A stretch of 64,000 nt of DNA from Gaiellaceae bacterium (lineage in GTDB: Bacteria; Actinomycetota; Thermoleophilia; Gaiellales; Gaiellaceae): the NCBI GenBank assembly GCA_026002995.1, contig BPGK01000001.1, positions 2,108,001-2,172,000 on the forward strand, given 5' to 3'. Position numbers and translations under genes: made by a program. This document shows, piece after piece, positions 8,440-16,545 of the stretch; position 1 is the first letter of the stretch; every line of letters starts with the position of its first letter. The notes below the pieces were generated by a model that had not been told where the DNA came from, did no database searches, and saw only the letters and a program-made list of their open reading frames with translations.

Positions 8440-10443
8440 ATGGCGTCGGTCGCAGCCGACACGGTCTCCACCCGACCCCTCTCCCACCGCCCGTGGTGGC
8501 GCGGTCGCCTCGTGGGGGTGGGAGTGGTCGTCGCGCTCATGGTCGCGAGCTACCGCCTCGGAGTGACGACGGACGCGAACGGCGTTGCCGTCGCCCGCTT
8601 CCCGTGGCCGGAGGAGCTCGTCTGGAACGCCTTCCCCGGCCACCTGGACGCCTTCCAGACGTGGCTCCTCGACCAGCGCAACGCCGAGGATCCAAGCATC
8701 GTCTTCGCCCTCTTCAACGGATTCGCGACACTCGTCGACAGCCTCGTCTCGTGGCTCGACCGCTTCCTCCTCTGGCTCACCTGGGTGGGAACGGCTGCGA
8801 CGGCAACGCTCGTCGCACTCCGCTTCGGAGGGGTGCGGGCGGCAGCCTGGGTCGCCGGAGCGCTTGCCGCCTTCGCCCTCATGGGTCTGTGGGAGGAGAG
8901 CATGCAGACGGTCGCGCTCATGCTCGCCGCCGTCGCCCTCTCGCTCGCCGTCGGCATCCCTGTCGGGATCGCCGCCGGGCTCTCGACCCGCGTGCAGAGA
9001 GCCGTCACTCCCGTCCTCGACACGATGCAGATCGTTCCCGCGTTCGCCTATCTCATGCCGGTCGTGATCCTCTTCTCGGTCGGACCGGGAGCGGCGGTCG
9101 TAGCGACGATGATCTACGCGATCCCTCCTGCCGTCCGCATCACGGCGCTCGGGATCCGCAGCGTCGCGCCGAACACGGTGGAGGCGGCGACGTCGCTCGG
9201 AGCGACCAGGCCTCAGATCCTCGCCAAGGTGCAGCTTCCGCTGGCGCGGCGCATGCTCATGCTCGGCGTCAATCAGACGATCCTGTTCGCGCTCTCCATG
9301 GTCGTCATCGCGGGACTCATCGGGGGAGGCGGCCTCGGCGACCTCGTCACGAGCGGCCTCTACTCGAGCCCGGCCATGGCGATCCTCGCAGGGGCGGCGA
9401 TCGTCATCGTGGCCATGGCCCTCGACCGCGCGACAGAGGCGACGGCGAGCCGGACCGACCCCACCCGTCGCCACCTCGACGACTCTGCGCGCCGAACGCT
9501 GCGCTTCTTGACGGTCGGCGCCGCAGCCGCGGCCGCCGCGTCCGTCGCTCTCGCGAAGGAGCTCGGCGCCCCCGCCGCTTACCCGGAGGGAAGAAGCGCG
9601 CAAGAGTGGCTCCTCGCCCGCATCCAGAGCGCGCTCGACTACGTCCAGGACCCTGCGCGCTTCCTCTTCGCGGTGACCGAGCCCCTGGGGAACGCCATCC
9701 TCGTGCACCTCGTCCAGCCGCTCCAGTCGTTCCTCATACTCGGGCCGTGGTTCACGACGCTCGCCGGGGTAACGGCGATCGCCCTCGTCGTGAGCGGCGT
9801 ACGGCCGGCTCTCACCACGCTCGCGATGTTCGTCGCGATCGGCGTCGTGGGCATGTGGGAGCCGGCCATGGACACGTTCTCCCAGGTGCTCGTCGCGACC
9901 GGGATCGCGGTCGCGATCGGAATCGCGCTCGGGATCGCGGCTTCCGAGAGCGCGCTCGTCTCCCGTGCGCTGCGCCCCGTCAACGACGTGCTCCAGACGC
10001 TCCCCCAGCTCGTGTACATCATCCCCTTCGTCTACCTCATGCCCGTGTCGATCGTCCCCGGCATCGTCGCCGGCGTCCTCTACGCCTTCCCCGTCGTCGT
10101 TCGACTCGTCGAGCGCGGCCTGCGAGACGTCGCTCCCGAAGCGGTCGAGGCGGCGTCGGCTTTCGGCGCCTCTCGCACACAGCTCATCGCGAAGGTGAAG
10201 GTCCCGCTCGCCGGGGACGCGATCATGCTCGGCATCAACCAGGGGATCATCATGGTGCTCGCCGTCGTCGTCATCGGCGGGCTCGTCGGGTCCGGCGGTC
10301 TCGGCTACCTCGTGACCGAGGGGCTCGTCCGTGGTCAGTTCGGGCAAGGGGTCGCAGCATCGCTCGCGATCCTCGCGCTCGGGATCGCACTCGACCGCGT
10401 CACCCAGGCAACTCGGCAGGCAGGAAAGGAGGTACTCGCGTGA
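8440..10443 (+). CDS. proW: Fused double-domain betaine ABC transporter permease (ProW-like tandem)
   Basis: 667 residues, about twice a normal ProW. Two complete permease modules occur in tandem: the first (about 20-330) with the EAA loop EAATSLGATRPQILAKVQLPLARRM and exit GLIGGGGLGDLV, the second (about 390-660) with EAASAFGASRTQLIAKVKVPLAG and GLVGSGGLGYLV. Each half has about six hydrophobic helices, and each is preceded by a periplasm-like amphipathic stretch (DAFQTWLLDQRN; EWLLARIQSALDYVQ). One polypeptide can therefore supply both membrane halves of the transporter. The ATG overlaps a good start region just after the ATPase gene; the stop is followed by proX in the same operon. Confidence 0.9.
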   Translation: MASVAADTVSTRPLSHRPWWRGRLVGVGVVVALMVASYRLGVTTDANGVAVARFPWPEELVWNAFPGHLDAFQTWLLDQRNAEDPSIVFALFNGFATLVDSLVSWLDRFLLWLTWVGTAATATLVALRFGGVRAAAWVAGALAAFALMGLWEESMQTVALMLAAVALSLAVGIPVGIAAGLSTRVQRAVTPVLDTMQIVPAFAYLMPVVILFSVGPGAAVVATMIYAIPPAVRITALGIRSVAPNTVEAATSLGATRPQILAKVQLPLARRMLMLGVNQTILFALSMVVIAGLIGGGGLGDLVTSGLYSSPAMAILAGAAIVIVAMALDRATEATASRTDPTRRHLDDSARRTLRFLTVGAAAAAAASVALAKELGAPAAYPEGRSAQEWLLARIQSALDYVQDPARFLFAVTEPLGNAILVHLVQPLQSFLILGPWFTTLAGVTAIALVVSGVRPALTTLAMFVAIGVVGMWEPAMDTFSQVLVATGIAVAIGIALGIAASESALVSRALRPVNDVLQTLPQLVYIIPFVYLMPVSIVPGIVAGVLYAFPVVVRLVERGLRDVAPEAVEAASAFGASRTQLIAKVKVPLAGDAIMLGINQGIIMVLAVVVIGGLVGSGGLGYLVTEGLVRGQFGQGVAASLAILALGIALDRVTQATRQAGKEVLA

Positions 10444-10481
10444 GCGAGAGCAGTTGTTGCGAGGAGAGAAGAGAAGGCTCC

Positions 10482-11459
10482 ATGCACAGGACGAGAAGGA
10501 AGAGCCCGATCGGGCACGTGCTCGGCCTGGCCGTGCTCGTGCTCGCAGTTGCGGGGCTCGTCTCATCCGGGTCCGCGCTCGGCGGCGCCCGGCAGGCGTG
10601 CGGCACCGTGACCTTGAACGAGCAGGCCTGGGCCGGCTCGACCGCGAACACGTACGTCGCGAAGTACGTGCTCGAGAAGCGGCTCGGTTGCACGGTGAAG
10701 ATCACGAAGATCGCCGAGATCCCCGTGTTCCAGGCGATGGCGGACGGGAAGGTCGACGCAGTCCTCGAGGACTGGCAGCACGTCGATCAGTACCAGCAGT
10801 TCGTGCGCAAGCAGAAGTCCGTCGTCCTCGCCGGCTCGAACGGGCTCATCGGGCACATCGGCTGGTTCATCCCGCGCTACCTCCTCAAGCAGTACCCGGA
10901 GTTCAAGACCTGGCGAGGCCTGAAGGGGAAGGAGCAGGTCTTCCGCTCGCCCGAGTCGGGAAGCCAGGGAATGTTCCTCGGCGGTGACCCCTCCTACGTC
11001 CAGAAAGACAAGGAGCTCATCCAACTTCTCGGTCTCAACTTCAAGCACGTAACGGTGGGCGCGGAGCCCGCCCAGGTCGCCCGCTTCATGCAGCTCATCA
11101 AGCAGCGCAAGCCGGTCATCTTCTACTGGTGGACGCCGCAGTACCTGAACGCGAGCCTCGACCTCGTCGAAGTCCAGCTCCCACCGCGGTTCAAGGGCTG
11201 CAAGGACGACGCGAGCTCGGGTGGCGACATCAAGCAGTACCGCTGTCGGTACGACGCGTACCCGCTCATGAAGCTCTTCAGCAAGAGGTTCGCGACGAGC
11301 GGCTCGCCGGCGGTCAAGGTGCTGCGCAACTTCCGCTGGTCGAACGCCGACCAAAACCTCGTCGCCAAGTGGATCGCTGGCGACAAGGTCAAGCCGGAGA
11401 AGGCAGCCGAGCGCTGGGTGAAGGCGAACGCGGCGAAGGTGAACGCCTGGCTGAAGTAG
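10482..11459 (+). CDS. proX: Glycine betaine ABC transporter substrate-binding protein (ProX/OpuAC-like)
   Basis: 325 residues with a Sec signal peptide: basic start MHRTRRK, hydrophobic LGLAVLVLAVAGLVSSG and likely cleavage around residue 35. The mature part is an OpuAC-type periplasmic binding domain (VTLNEQAWAGSTANTYV, DAVLEDWQHVDQYQQF, VIFYWWTPQYLN); the tryptophans in EDW, FYWW and similar could form the aromatic cage for a trimethylammonium group. It has no lipobox cysteine at the cleavage site, unusual for an actinobacterial binding protein, unless anchored otherwise. Ends 10 nt before a strong repeat hairpin that may terminate the operon. Substrate inferred as betaine or choline. Confidence 0.9.
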   Translation: MHRTRRKSPIGHVLGLAVLVLAVAGLVSSGSALGGARQACGTVTLNEQAWAGSTANTYVAKYVLEKRLGCTVKITKIAEIPVFQAMADGKVDAVLEDWQHVDQYQQFVRKQKSVVLAGSNGLIGHIGWFIPRYLLKQYPEFKTWRGLKGKEQVFRSPESGSQGMFLGGDPSYVQKDKELIQLLGLNFKHVTVGAEPAQVARFMQLIKQRKPVIFYWWTPQYLNASLDLVEVQLPPRFKGCKDDASSGGDIKQYRCRYDAYPLMKLFSKRFATSGSPAVKVLRNFRWSNADQNLVAKWIAGDKVKPEKAAERWVKANAAKVNAWLK

Positions 11460-11469
11460 CTGCAAACCG

Positions 11470-11521
11470 GGGGTCAGGTCCCTTTTGTTGCGCGGGCGTG
11501 CAACGAAAGGGACCTGACCCC
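11470..11521. repeat. Dispersed palindromic repeat, copy 1 (hairpin between proX and gntR)
   Basis: Two 22-nt arms beginning GGGGTCAGGTCCCTTTT and ending AAAGGGACCTGACCCC pair with one G-T wobble around an 8-nt loop. A second, partly degraded copy with the same GGGGTCAGGTC/GACCTGACCCC arms lies at 45521-45606. Located immediately after proX it can act as a transcription terminator, but the shared sequence shows it is a repeat family rather than an ordinary terminator. Confidence 0.8.
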
Positions 11522-11541
11522 CTGTTGCGCGACTCACTCCC

Positions 11542-12216
11542 ATGAGCACCTCGCCCCTCCACGTCCACCAGCCCGAAGCGGCCGAGGCGCAGTCGCTGGG
11601 CGACCGCGCCTACTACCGCATCCGGGAGCTGATCGTCACGCTCGAGCTGCCCCCGGCCTCCGTCGTCACCGAGCGCGAGCTGCAGGAGCGGCTCGGACTC
11701 GGGCGGACACCCGTGCGAGAGGCGCTCCAACGCCTCGAGCGCGAGCGCCTGGTCGAGGTGTACCCGCGACGGGGGATCTTCGTCACACCCGTGAACGTCC
11801 TCGACCTCGGCGTCTTGTCCGAGGTCCGGGGGGTGCTCGAGAGCTTCGCCGCCCGACTGGCCGCAGAACGGTCGACGAGCAAGGAGGTCGAGGAGACGAC
11901 ACGCCTCGTCGCTCGCCTGGATGAGCTCTCCGAGCACGAAGGCGAGCGCCTCCTCATCGACCTGGACCAGCGTATCCACCGCCACATCTGGCGCTGCGCC
12001 CATAACCCGTTCCTCGCCGAGACGCTCGAGGGCTACTACGTCCTCACGCTCCGCATCTGGTTCCTCGTCCTCGACCGCGTGCGGCGCCTGGACGAGGCGG
12101 TGCGCGAGCACCGGGAGCTCCTGGAGGCGATCGTCGCAGGAGACGCTCCGCGGGCTGAGGAGGCGATGCGGCGGCACGTCGCGGGCTTCGAGCAGGCAAT
12201 CCGAACAGTCCTGTAA
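11542..12216 (+). CDS. GntR-family transcriptional regulator with FCD domain
   Basis: 224 residues. Winged helix-turn-helix about residues 15-85 (YYRIRELIVTLELPPASVVTERELQERLGLGRTPVREALQRLERERLVEV) followed by an all-helical FCD ligand domain with the metal-binding style DLDQRIHRHIWRCAHNPFL and HVAGFEQAI histidines. Such proteins sense small acids or amine-derived metabolites. Only 30 nt separate it from the dimethylglycine-dehydrogenase-like gene, in an AT-rich stretch (about 12217-12246) that looks like a promoter or operator, so it probably controls 12247-20174 and perhaps itself. Confidence 0.9.
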   Translation: MSTSPLHVHQPEAAEAQSLGDRAYYRIRELIVTLELPPASVVTERELQERLGLGRTPVREALQRLERERLVEVYPRRGIFVTPVNVLDLGVLSEVRGVLESFAARLAAERSTSKEVEETTRLVARLDELSEHEGERLLIDLDQRIHRHIWRCAHNPFLAETLEGYYVLTLRIWFLVLDRVRRLDEAVREHRELLEAIVAGDAPRAEEAMRRHVAGFEQAIRTVL

Positions 12217-12246
12217 CTAAGATACTCGTGATAAGATGATTGATAT

Positions 12247-14766
12247 ATGAGCTCTCTCCCCCCACGCGCCCGCGCAGTCGTCATCGGCGCCGGCATCGTC
12301 GGCTCGAGCGTCGCCTACCACCTGTGCCGCCTGGGCTGGGACGGAGTCGTGCTCCTCGACAAGGGCCCGCTCCCGAACCCTGGCGGCTCCACGGGACACG
12401 CTTCGAACTTCATCTTCCCCGTCGACCACTCGAAGGAGATGACGCAGCTCACGCTCGACAGCGTTCGCCAGTACGAGGAGCTCGGCGTGTTCACGCGGTC
12501 GGGAGGCATCGAGGTGGCGCGGACCGAGGAGCGGATGCAGGAGCTCACCCGCCGGATCGCCTCCGCCAAGGCTTGGGGGGTCGAGCCCGTCTCTCTGCTC
12601 AGCCCCGCCGAGGTGAAGGAGCTCGTGCCCTACCTCGACGAGCGCGTCATCCTGGGCGGCTTCTTCACGCCGGGGGTGGGCGTCGTCGACTCGCTCCAGG
12701 CGGGCACGCTCATGCGCGAGCGGATGGTCGCGGCGGGCGGCCTCGTGGTCTCCCCGCGGACGGAGGTGGTCGGAATCGAGGTCGAGCGGGGACGCATCCG
12801 CGCGGTGCGGACAACGGCCGGAGACGTCGAGACACCGGTGCTCGTCGTCGCCTGCGGCGTCTGGAGCCCCCGCCTTGCGCGCATGGCGGGAGCGTCGATT
12901 CCGCTCACACCCGCAGTCCACCAGATGATCGACATCGGCCCGGTGCCGCGCTTCGAGCGCTGCACGCGAGCGATCGAGTTCCCCATCGTGCGGGACATGG
13001 ATCGGAACATGTACGAGCGCCAGGACGGAACCTCCCTCGAGATCGGCTCCTACGCTCACCGCCCGATCCTCCACGATCCGGACGAGATCCCCTCGCTCGA
13101 AGAGGCCGCGCTCTCCCCGACGGAGCTCCCCTTCACCCAGGAGGACTTCGCGCCACAGCTCGAGGACGCCCTCGAGCTGATGCCGGAGATCGTGGGCGAC
13201 GAGTCGGTCGGCATCAAGTACGCGATCAACGGGCTCCTCTCGCTGACGCCGGACGGCATGCCCATCCTCGGCGAGACCCCCGAGGTACGAGGCCTGTGGT
13301 CGGCGGCAGCGGTGTGGGTGAAGGAGGGTCCCGGCGTCGGACGCGCCGTGGCCGAGTGGATGGTCGAGGGCGAGTCCGAGATCGACCTCCACTCCTCGGA
13401 CGTCTCCCGCTTCCATGAGCACCAGAAGACCCGCTCCCACGTCAAGGCACGGGCGGCCGAGGGCTTCAACAAGACGTACGGGATCGTCCACCCGTTCGAG
13501 CAGTGGTCGTCCAACCGCGAAGTGCGCCTCTCCCCTTTCTACGAGCGTGAGAGAGAGCTCGGAGCCGTCTTCTTCGAGGCAGCAGGCTGGGAGCGTCCAC
13601 AGTGGTACGAGTCGAACGCGTCGCTGCTCGAGGAGTACGGAGACCGAGTCACGAGGCGCGAGGCGGAATGGGACGCGCGCTGGTGGTCGCCGATCATCAA
13701 CGCCGAGCACCTCGCCATGCGTGACCGCGCGGCGATCTTCGACCTCTCCGCCTTCGCCATCTTCGACGTGACCGGCCCGGGCGCGCTCGACACGCTCCAG
13801 CAGGTCTCGCTACGGCAGATGGACGTGCCGCTCGGACGGGTCGTGTACACACCGTGGCTGACACCGAGCGGCGGTTTCCGCTCGGATCTCACCATCATGC
13901 GCCTGGGAGACGAGCACTTCCGCGTCGTCACGGGCGGGGCGCACGGGATGGCCGACCGCAAGTGGCTTTCCGACCACCTCCCCGAGAACGGCTCCGCACA
14001 GCTCGCCGACCTCACCTCCGCCTGGTGCACGCTCGGCCTCTGGGGGCCGCGGGCGCGCGACATCCTCGCGAGCCTCACGAGCGACGACGTCTCGCATGAG
14101 GGCTTCCCGTTCGCGACCTGCCGGACGATCGAGGTCGGTCCACTCCGCGTCCTCGCCTCGCGCATCTCGTACGTGGGCGACCTCGGCTGGGAGCTCTACG
14201 TCCCCATCGAGCAGGGAGCCCGGCTCTGGGATCTCGTCTGGGAGGCAGGACGCCCGCACGGGCTGGTCGCAGCCGGCATCGGCGTCTATGGCACCACCGG
14301 CCGGCTGGAAAAGTGCTACCGCGCGTACGGCGCCGAGCTCGAGAGCGAGTACACGGTGGTCGAGGCCGGGATGGCGCCCCCGCGGGTAAAGGACGAGGAC
14401 TTCGTCGGCAAGGAGGCGCACCTCCGCCACCGCGAGGAGGAGCCGGCCGCGATCCTGTGCACGCTGACCGTCGACGATCACGCCTCTGCGAGCGGGGTGC
14501 GGCGTTACCCGCTCGGGCGCGAGCCGATCCTGACGCGCGCCGGCGAACCGATCGTGGACGCCAAGGGACGCCGCTCGTACGTGACGAGCGCCGGCGCGGG
14601 CCCATCCGTCGGAAAGCACATCCTCATGGCCTACCTGCCGCCGGAGCAAGCCGTGGTCGGCCAGGAACTCGCCGTCGAGTACTTCGGCGAGCGCTACCCG
14701 GTTACGGTCGCAGTGGCCGGCTCGACGCCGCTCTTCGACCCCGAGAACAGTCGCATCCGCGCGTGA
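12247..14766 (+). CDS. Dimethylglycine dehydrogenase-like FAD oxidoreductase fused to GcvT
   Basis: 839 residues. N-terminal DAO-type flavin domain with VIGAGIVGSS (12-20) and a PGGSTGHASN motif whose His51 matches the covalent-FAD histidine of dimethylglycine oxidase/dehydrogenase; FAO_M middle about 390-440; aminomethyltransferase (GcvT) domain from about 450 (INAEHLAMRDRAAIFDLSAFAIFDVTGPGA, SYVGDLGWELYVP) and GcvT C-terminal domain from about 720. It would demethylate an N-methyl glycine, passing the C1 to tetrahydrofolate as methylene-H4folate. Followed with 4-nt overlap by etfB, so electrons go to ETF rather than oxygen. Dimethylglycine is likeliest; sarcosine possible. Confidence 0.87.
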   Translation: MSSLPPRARAVVIGAGIVGSSVAYHLCRLGWDGVVLLDKGPLPNPGGSTGHASNFIFPVDHSKEMTQLTLDSVRQYEELGVFTRSGGIEVARTEERMQELTRRIASAKAWGVEPVSLLSPAEVKELVPYLDERVILGGFFTPGVGVVDSLQAGTLMRERMVAAGGLVVSPRTEVVGIEVERGRIRAVRTTAGDVETPVLVVACGVWSPRLARMAGASIPLTPAVHQMIDIGPVPRFERCTRAIEFPIVRDMDRNMYERQDGTSLEIGSYAHRPILHDPDEIPSLEEAALSPTELPFTQEDFAPQLEDALELMPEIVGDESVGIKYAINGLLSLTPDGMPILGETPEVRGLWSAAAVWVKEGPGVGRAVAEWMVEGESEIDLHSSDVSRFHEHQKTRSHVKARAAEGFNKTYGIVHPFEQWSSNREVRLSPFYERERELGAVFFEAAGWERPQWYESNASLLEEYGDRVTRREAEWDARWWSPIINAEHLAMRDRAAIFDLSAFAIFDVTGPGALDTLQQVSLRQMDVPLGRVVYTPWLTPSGGFRSDLTIMRLGDEHFRVVTGGAHGMADRKWLSDHLPENGSAQLADLTSAWCTLGLWGPRARDILASLTSDDVSHEGFPFATCRTIEVGPLRVLASRISYVGDLGWELYVPIEQGARLWDLVWEAGRPHGLVAAGIGVYGTTGRLEKCYRAYGAELESEYTVVEAGMAPPRVKDEDFVGKEAHLRHREEEPAAILCTLTVDDHASASGVRRYPLGREPILTRAGEPIVDAKGRRSYVTSAGAGPSVGKHILMAYLPPEQAVVGQELAVEYFGERYPVTVAVAGSTPLFDPENSRIRA

Positions 14767-15530
14767 GGATCCTCGTCGCCGTCAAGCGGGTTCCGATGAC
14801 CGGAGGCACGATCGTCCTCACGCCGGACGCGCGGGCGATCGCGACGCAGCACCTCGGGTTCACCATCAGCCCCCACGAGGAGTGCGCCGTCGAGGAGGCG
14901 GTGCGGCTCGTCGAGCGCGAAGGCGGCGAGTCGGTCGTGCTCACGCTCGGCCCCCCGGAGGCCGAGGAGCAGCTCCGCGACGCAATGGCGGTCGGCATCG
15001 ACCGCGCGATTCACCTCGTGACCGACGAGGAGGAGTGGGATGGGCAAGCGACCGCAGGGGCGATCGTCGAGGCGGTGCGCGCCGAGGAGGCTTCATCCGG
15101 TCCCTTCGACCTCCTCCTCTTCGGCAACGAGTCGGCGGACGCAGGCGGATACCAAGTCGGTGTGCGCGTGGCGCACGCTCTCGGGCTGCCATGCGTGACC
15201 GGACTGAAAGGGATCGAGGTCAGAGGCCGCCTCGTCCGCTGCGAGCAGGAGGTGCCGGGCGGTCGCGACGTGTTCGAGGTGCCGCTCCCCGCTCTGCTCA
15301 CGGTCAAGGAGGGACTGAACCTCCCTCGCTACCCCTCGGTGCCTGGCCGCATGCGAGCTCGGCAGCGGCCGATCGCTCGCCATGAACCGCAGCGACCTCC
15401 TGCTCGGCTCGAGAAGCTCCGCTTCGTCGTTCCCGAGGGCGAGCGCAAGGAGGCGGAGATCCTCGGCCGCGGCCCGGAGGCCGCGCCGAAGGTGGTGGAA
15501 CTGCTCGATCAGCTGGGGCTGCTCCGATGA
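14763..15530 (+). CDS. etfB: Electron transfer flavoprotein beta subunit
   Basis: 255 residues from a GTG that overlaps the previous stop (GTGA). Starts RILVAVKRVP, the standard EtfB N-terminus, with ISPHEECAVEEAVRL, LLLFGNESADAGGYQVGVRVAHALGLPCVTG and the LTVKEGLNLPRYPS segment of the family. Binds AMP and forms the ETF heterodimer with the next gene product. It accepts electrons from the dehydrogenase encoded just upstream, and probably from other flavoproteins of the island. The stop overlaps the EtfA start. Confidence 0.93.
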   Translation: MRILVAVKRVPMTGGTIVLTPDARAIATQHLGFTISPHEECAVEEAVRLVEREGGESVVLTLGPPEAEEQLRDAMAVGIDRAIHLVTDEEEWDGQATAGAIVEAVRAEEASSGPFDLLLFGNESADAGGYQVGVRVAHALGLPCVTGLKGIEVRGRLVRCEQEVPGGRDVFEVPLPALLTVKEGLNLPRYPSVPGRMRARQRPIARHEPQRPPARLEKLRFVVPEGERKEAEILGRGPEAAPKVVELLDQLGLLR

Positions 15531-16510
15531 GCGTGCTCGTGCTCTGTGAGCGACGCTCGGACGGGATCGACGAGCCCTCGCTCCAGGCCCTCGCCTTCGC
15601 TCGCGCGCTCTACCCCGGCACGTCGGTGCACGCGCTCGCATGCGGGGTAGCGGCCGACGAGGTCGCCCCGCTGCTCGGCGCCTACGGAGTGGAGACGCTG
15701 CACGTAGCCGAGCACGAGGTCTTCGACACCTACGCCCCGCACGCAGTTGCCCGCGCAGCCGTGGAGCTCGCCGGTAGGCTCCGGCTGCACGCGCTCCTCG
15801 CCGGCGGTAGCGAGCAGGGCAACGAGGTGGTCGCGCGCGTCGGCGCGCTCCTCGACCTCCCCTTCGCCGCCAACTGCGTGGCGGCCGAGGCCGGCCCGCC
15901 CCTGCGAGTGACGCGGGTGCGCTGGGGTGGGAGCCTGCTCGAGGAGGCACTCCTGCACGCCGAGCTCGCTCTCCTCACCGTCGCCCCGCACGCGGTCGCC
16001 GCGCAGGAGACGAACGATGGCCCTGCCGCTGTCGAGCGCTTCGCGCCTGCGCTCGACGACGCCGACCTGCTCGTCCGCGTCCGCGAGCGAGCACGGGCGG
16101 CGGGCGGCGGAGTCACGCTCGCGGACGCGAAGGTGGTCGTCTCGGCAGGGCGCGGCGCCGGCTCCGCAGAGGGCTTCGCGCCGGTCGAGGAGCTCGCCGC
16201 CCTGCTCGGCGGCGCGGTCGGCTGCTCACGGGCAGTGACGATGGCGGGATGGCGCCCGCACACGGATCAGGTGGGCCAGACGGGGACGAAGATCGCGCCC
16301 GAGCTGTACATCGCGTGCGGGATCAGCGGCGCCACCCAGCACATGGCCGGCTGCAAGGGCGCGAAGCGCATCCTGGCCATCAACACCGACCCCGACGCGC
16401 CCATCCTGGAGAGCGCCGACTACGCGGTCATCGGCGACCTGCACGACGTCGTGCCTGCGATCGCGGCAGCGATCCGCGCTGCCCGAAACGAGAAGGCGGG
16501 TGCCGAATAG
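15527..16510 (+). CDS. etfA: Electron transfer flavoprotein alpha subunit
   Basis: 327 residues. N-terminal Rossmann-like half (VLVLCERRSDGIDEPSLQALAFA...) and the conserved C-terminal FAD-binding half: VVSAGRGAGSAEGFAPVEELAALLGGAVGCSR, then GQTGTKIAPELYIACGISGATQHMAG and NTDPDAPI. Partner of EtfB; overlaps it by 4 nt. The stop (TAG at 16508-16510) abuts the next gene, whose product is the likely membrane quinone-side acceptor, so the three genes make a dedicated electron path from methylamine oxidation to the respiratory chain. Confidence 0.94.
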   Translation: MSVLVLCERRSDGIDEPSLQALAFARALYPGTSVHALACGVAADEVAPLLGAYGVETLHVAEHEVFDTYAPHAVARAAVELAGRLRLHALLAGGSEQGNEVVARVGALLDLPFAANCVAAEAGPPLRVTRVRWGGSLLEEALLHAELALLTVAPHAVAAQETNDGPAAVERFAPALDDADLLVRVRERARAAGGGVTLADAKVVVSAGRGAGSAEGFAPVEELAALLGGAVGCSRAVTMAGWRPHTDQVGQTGTKIAPELYIACGISGATQHMAGCKGAKRILAINTDPDAPILESADYAVIGDLHDVVPAIAAAIRAARNEKAGAE

Positions 16511-16545
16511 GCACGCTCCTGTCGACGCTCGCCCTCGTCGCCCTC

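Noticed and set aside
7972-10566. Very long open frame on the minus strand opposite proV/proW
   Set aside because: It is antisense to two well-matched genes, rich in Arg/Asp/Glu/His and without domains; such frames are common in GC-rich DNA. The same applies to other long antisense frames, e.g. opposite 2042-3439, 12247-14766 and 42291-44609.
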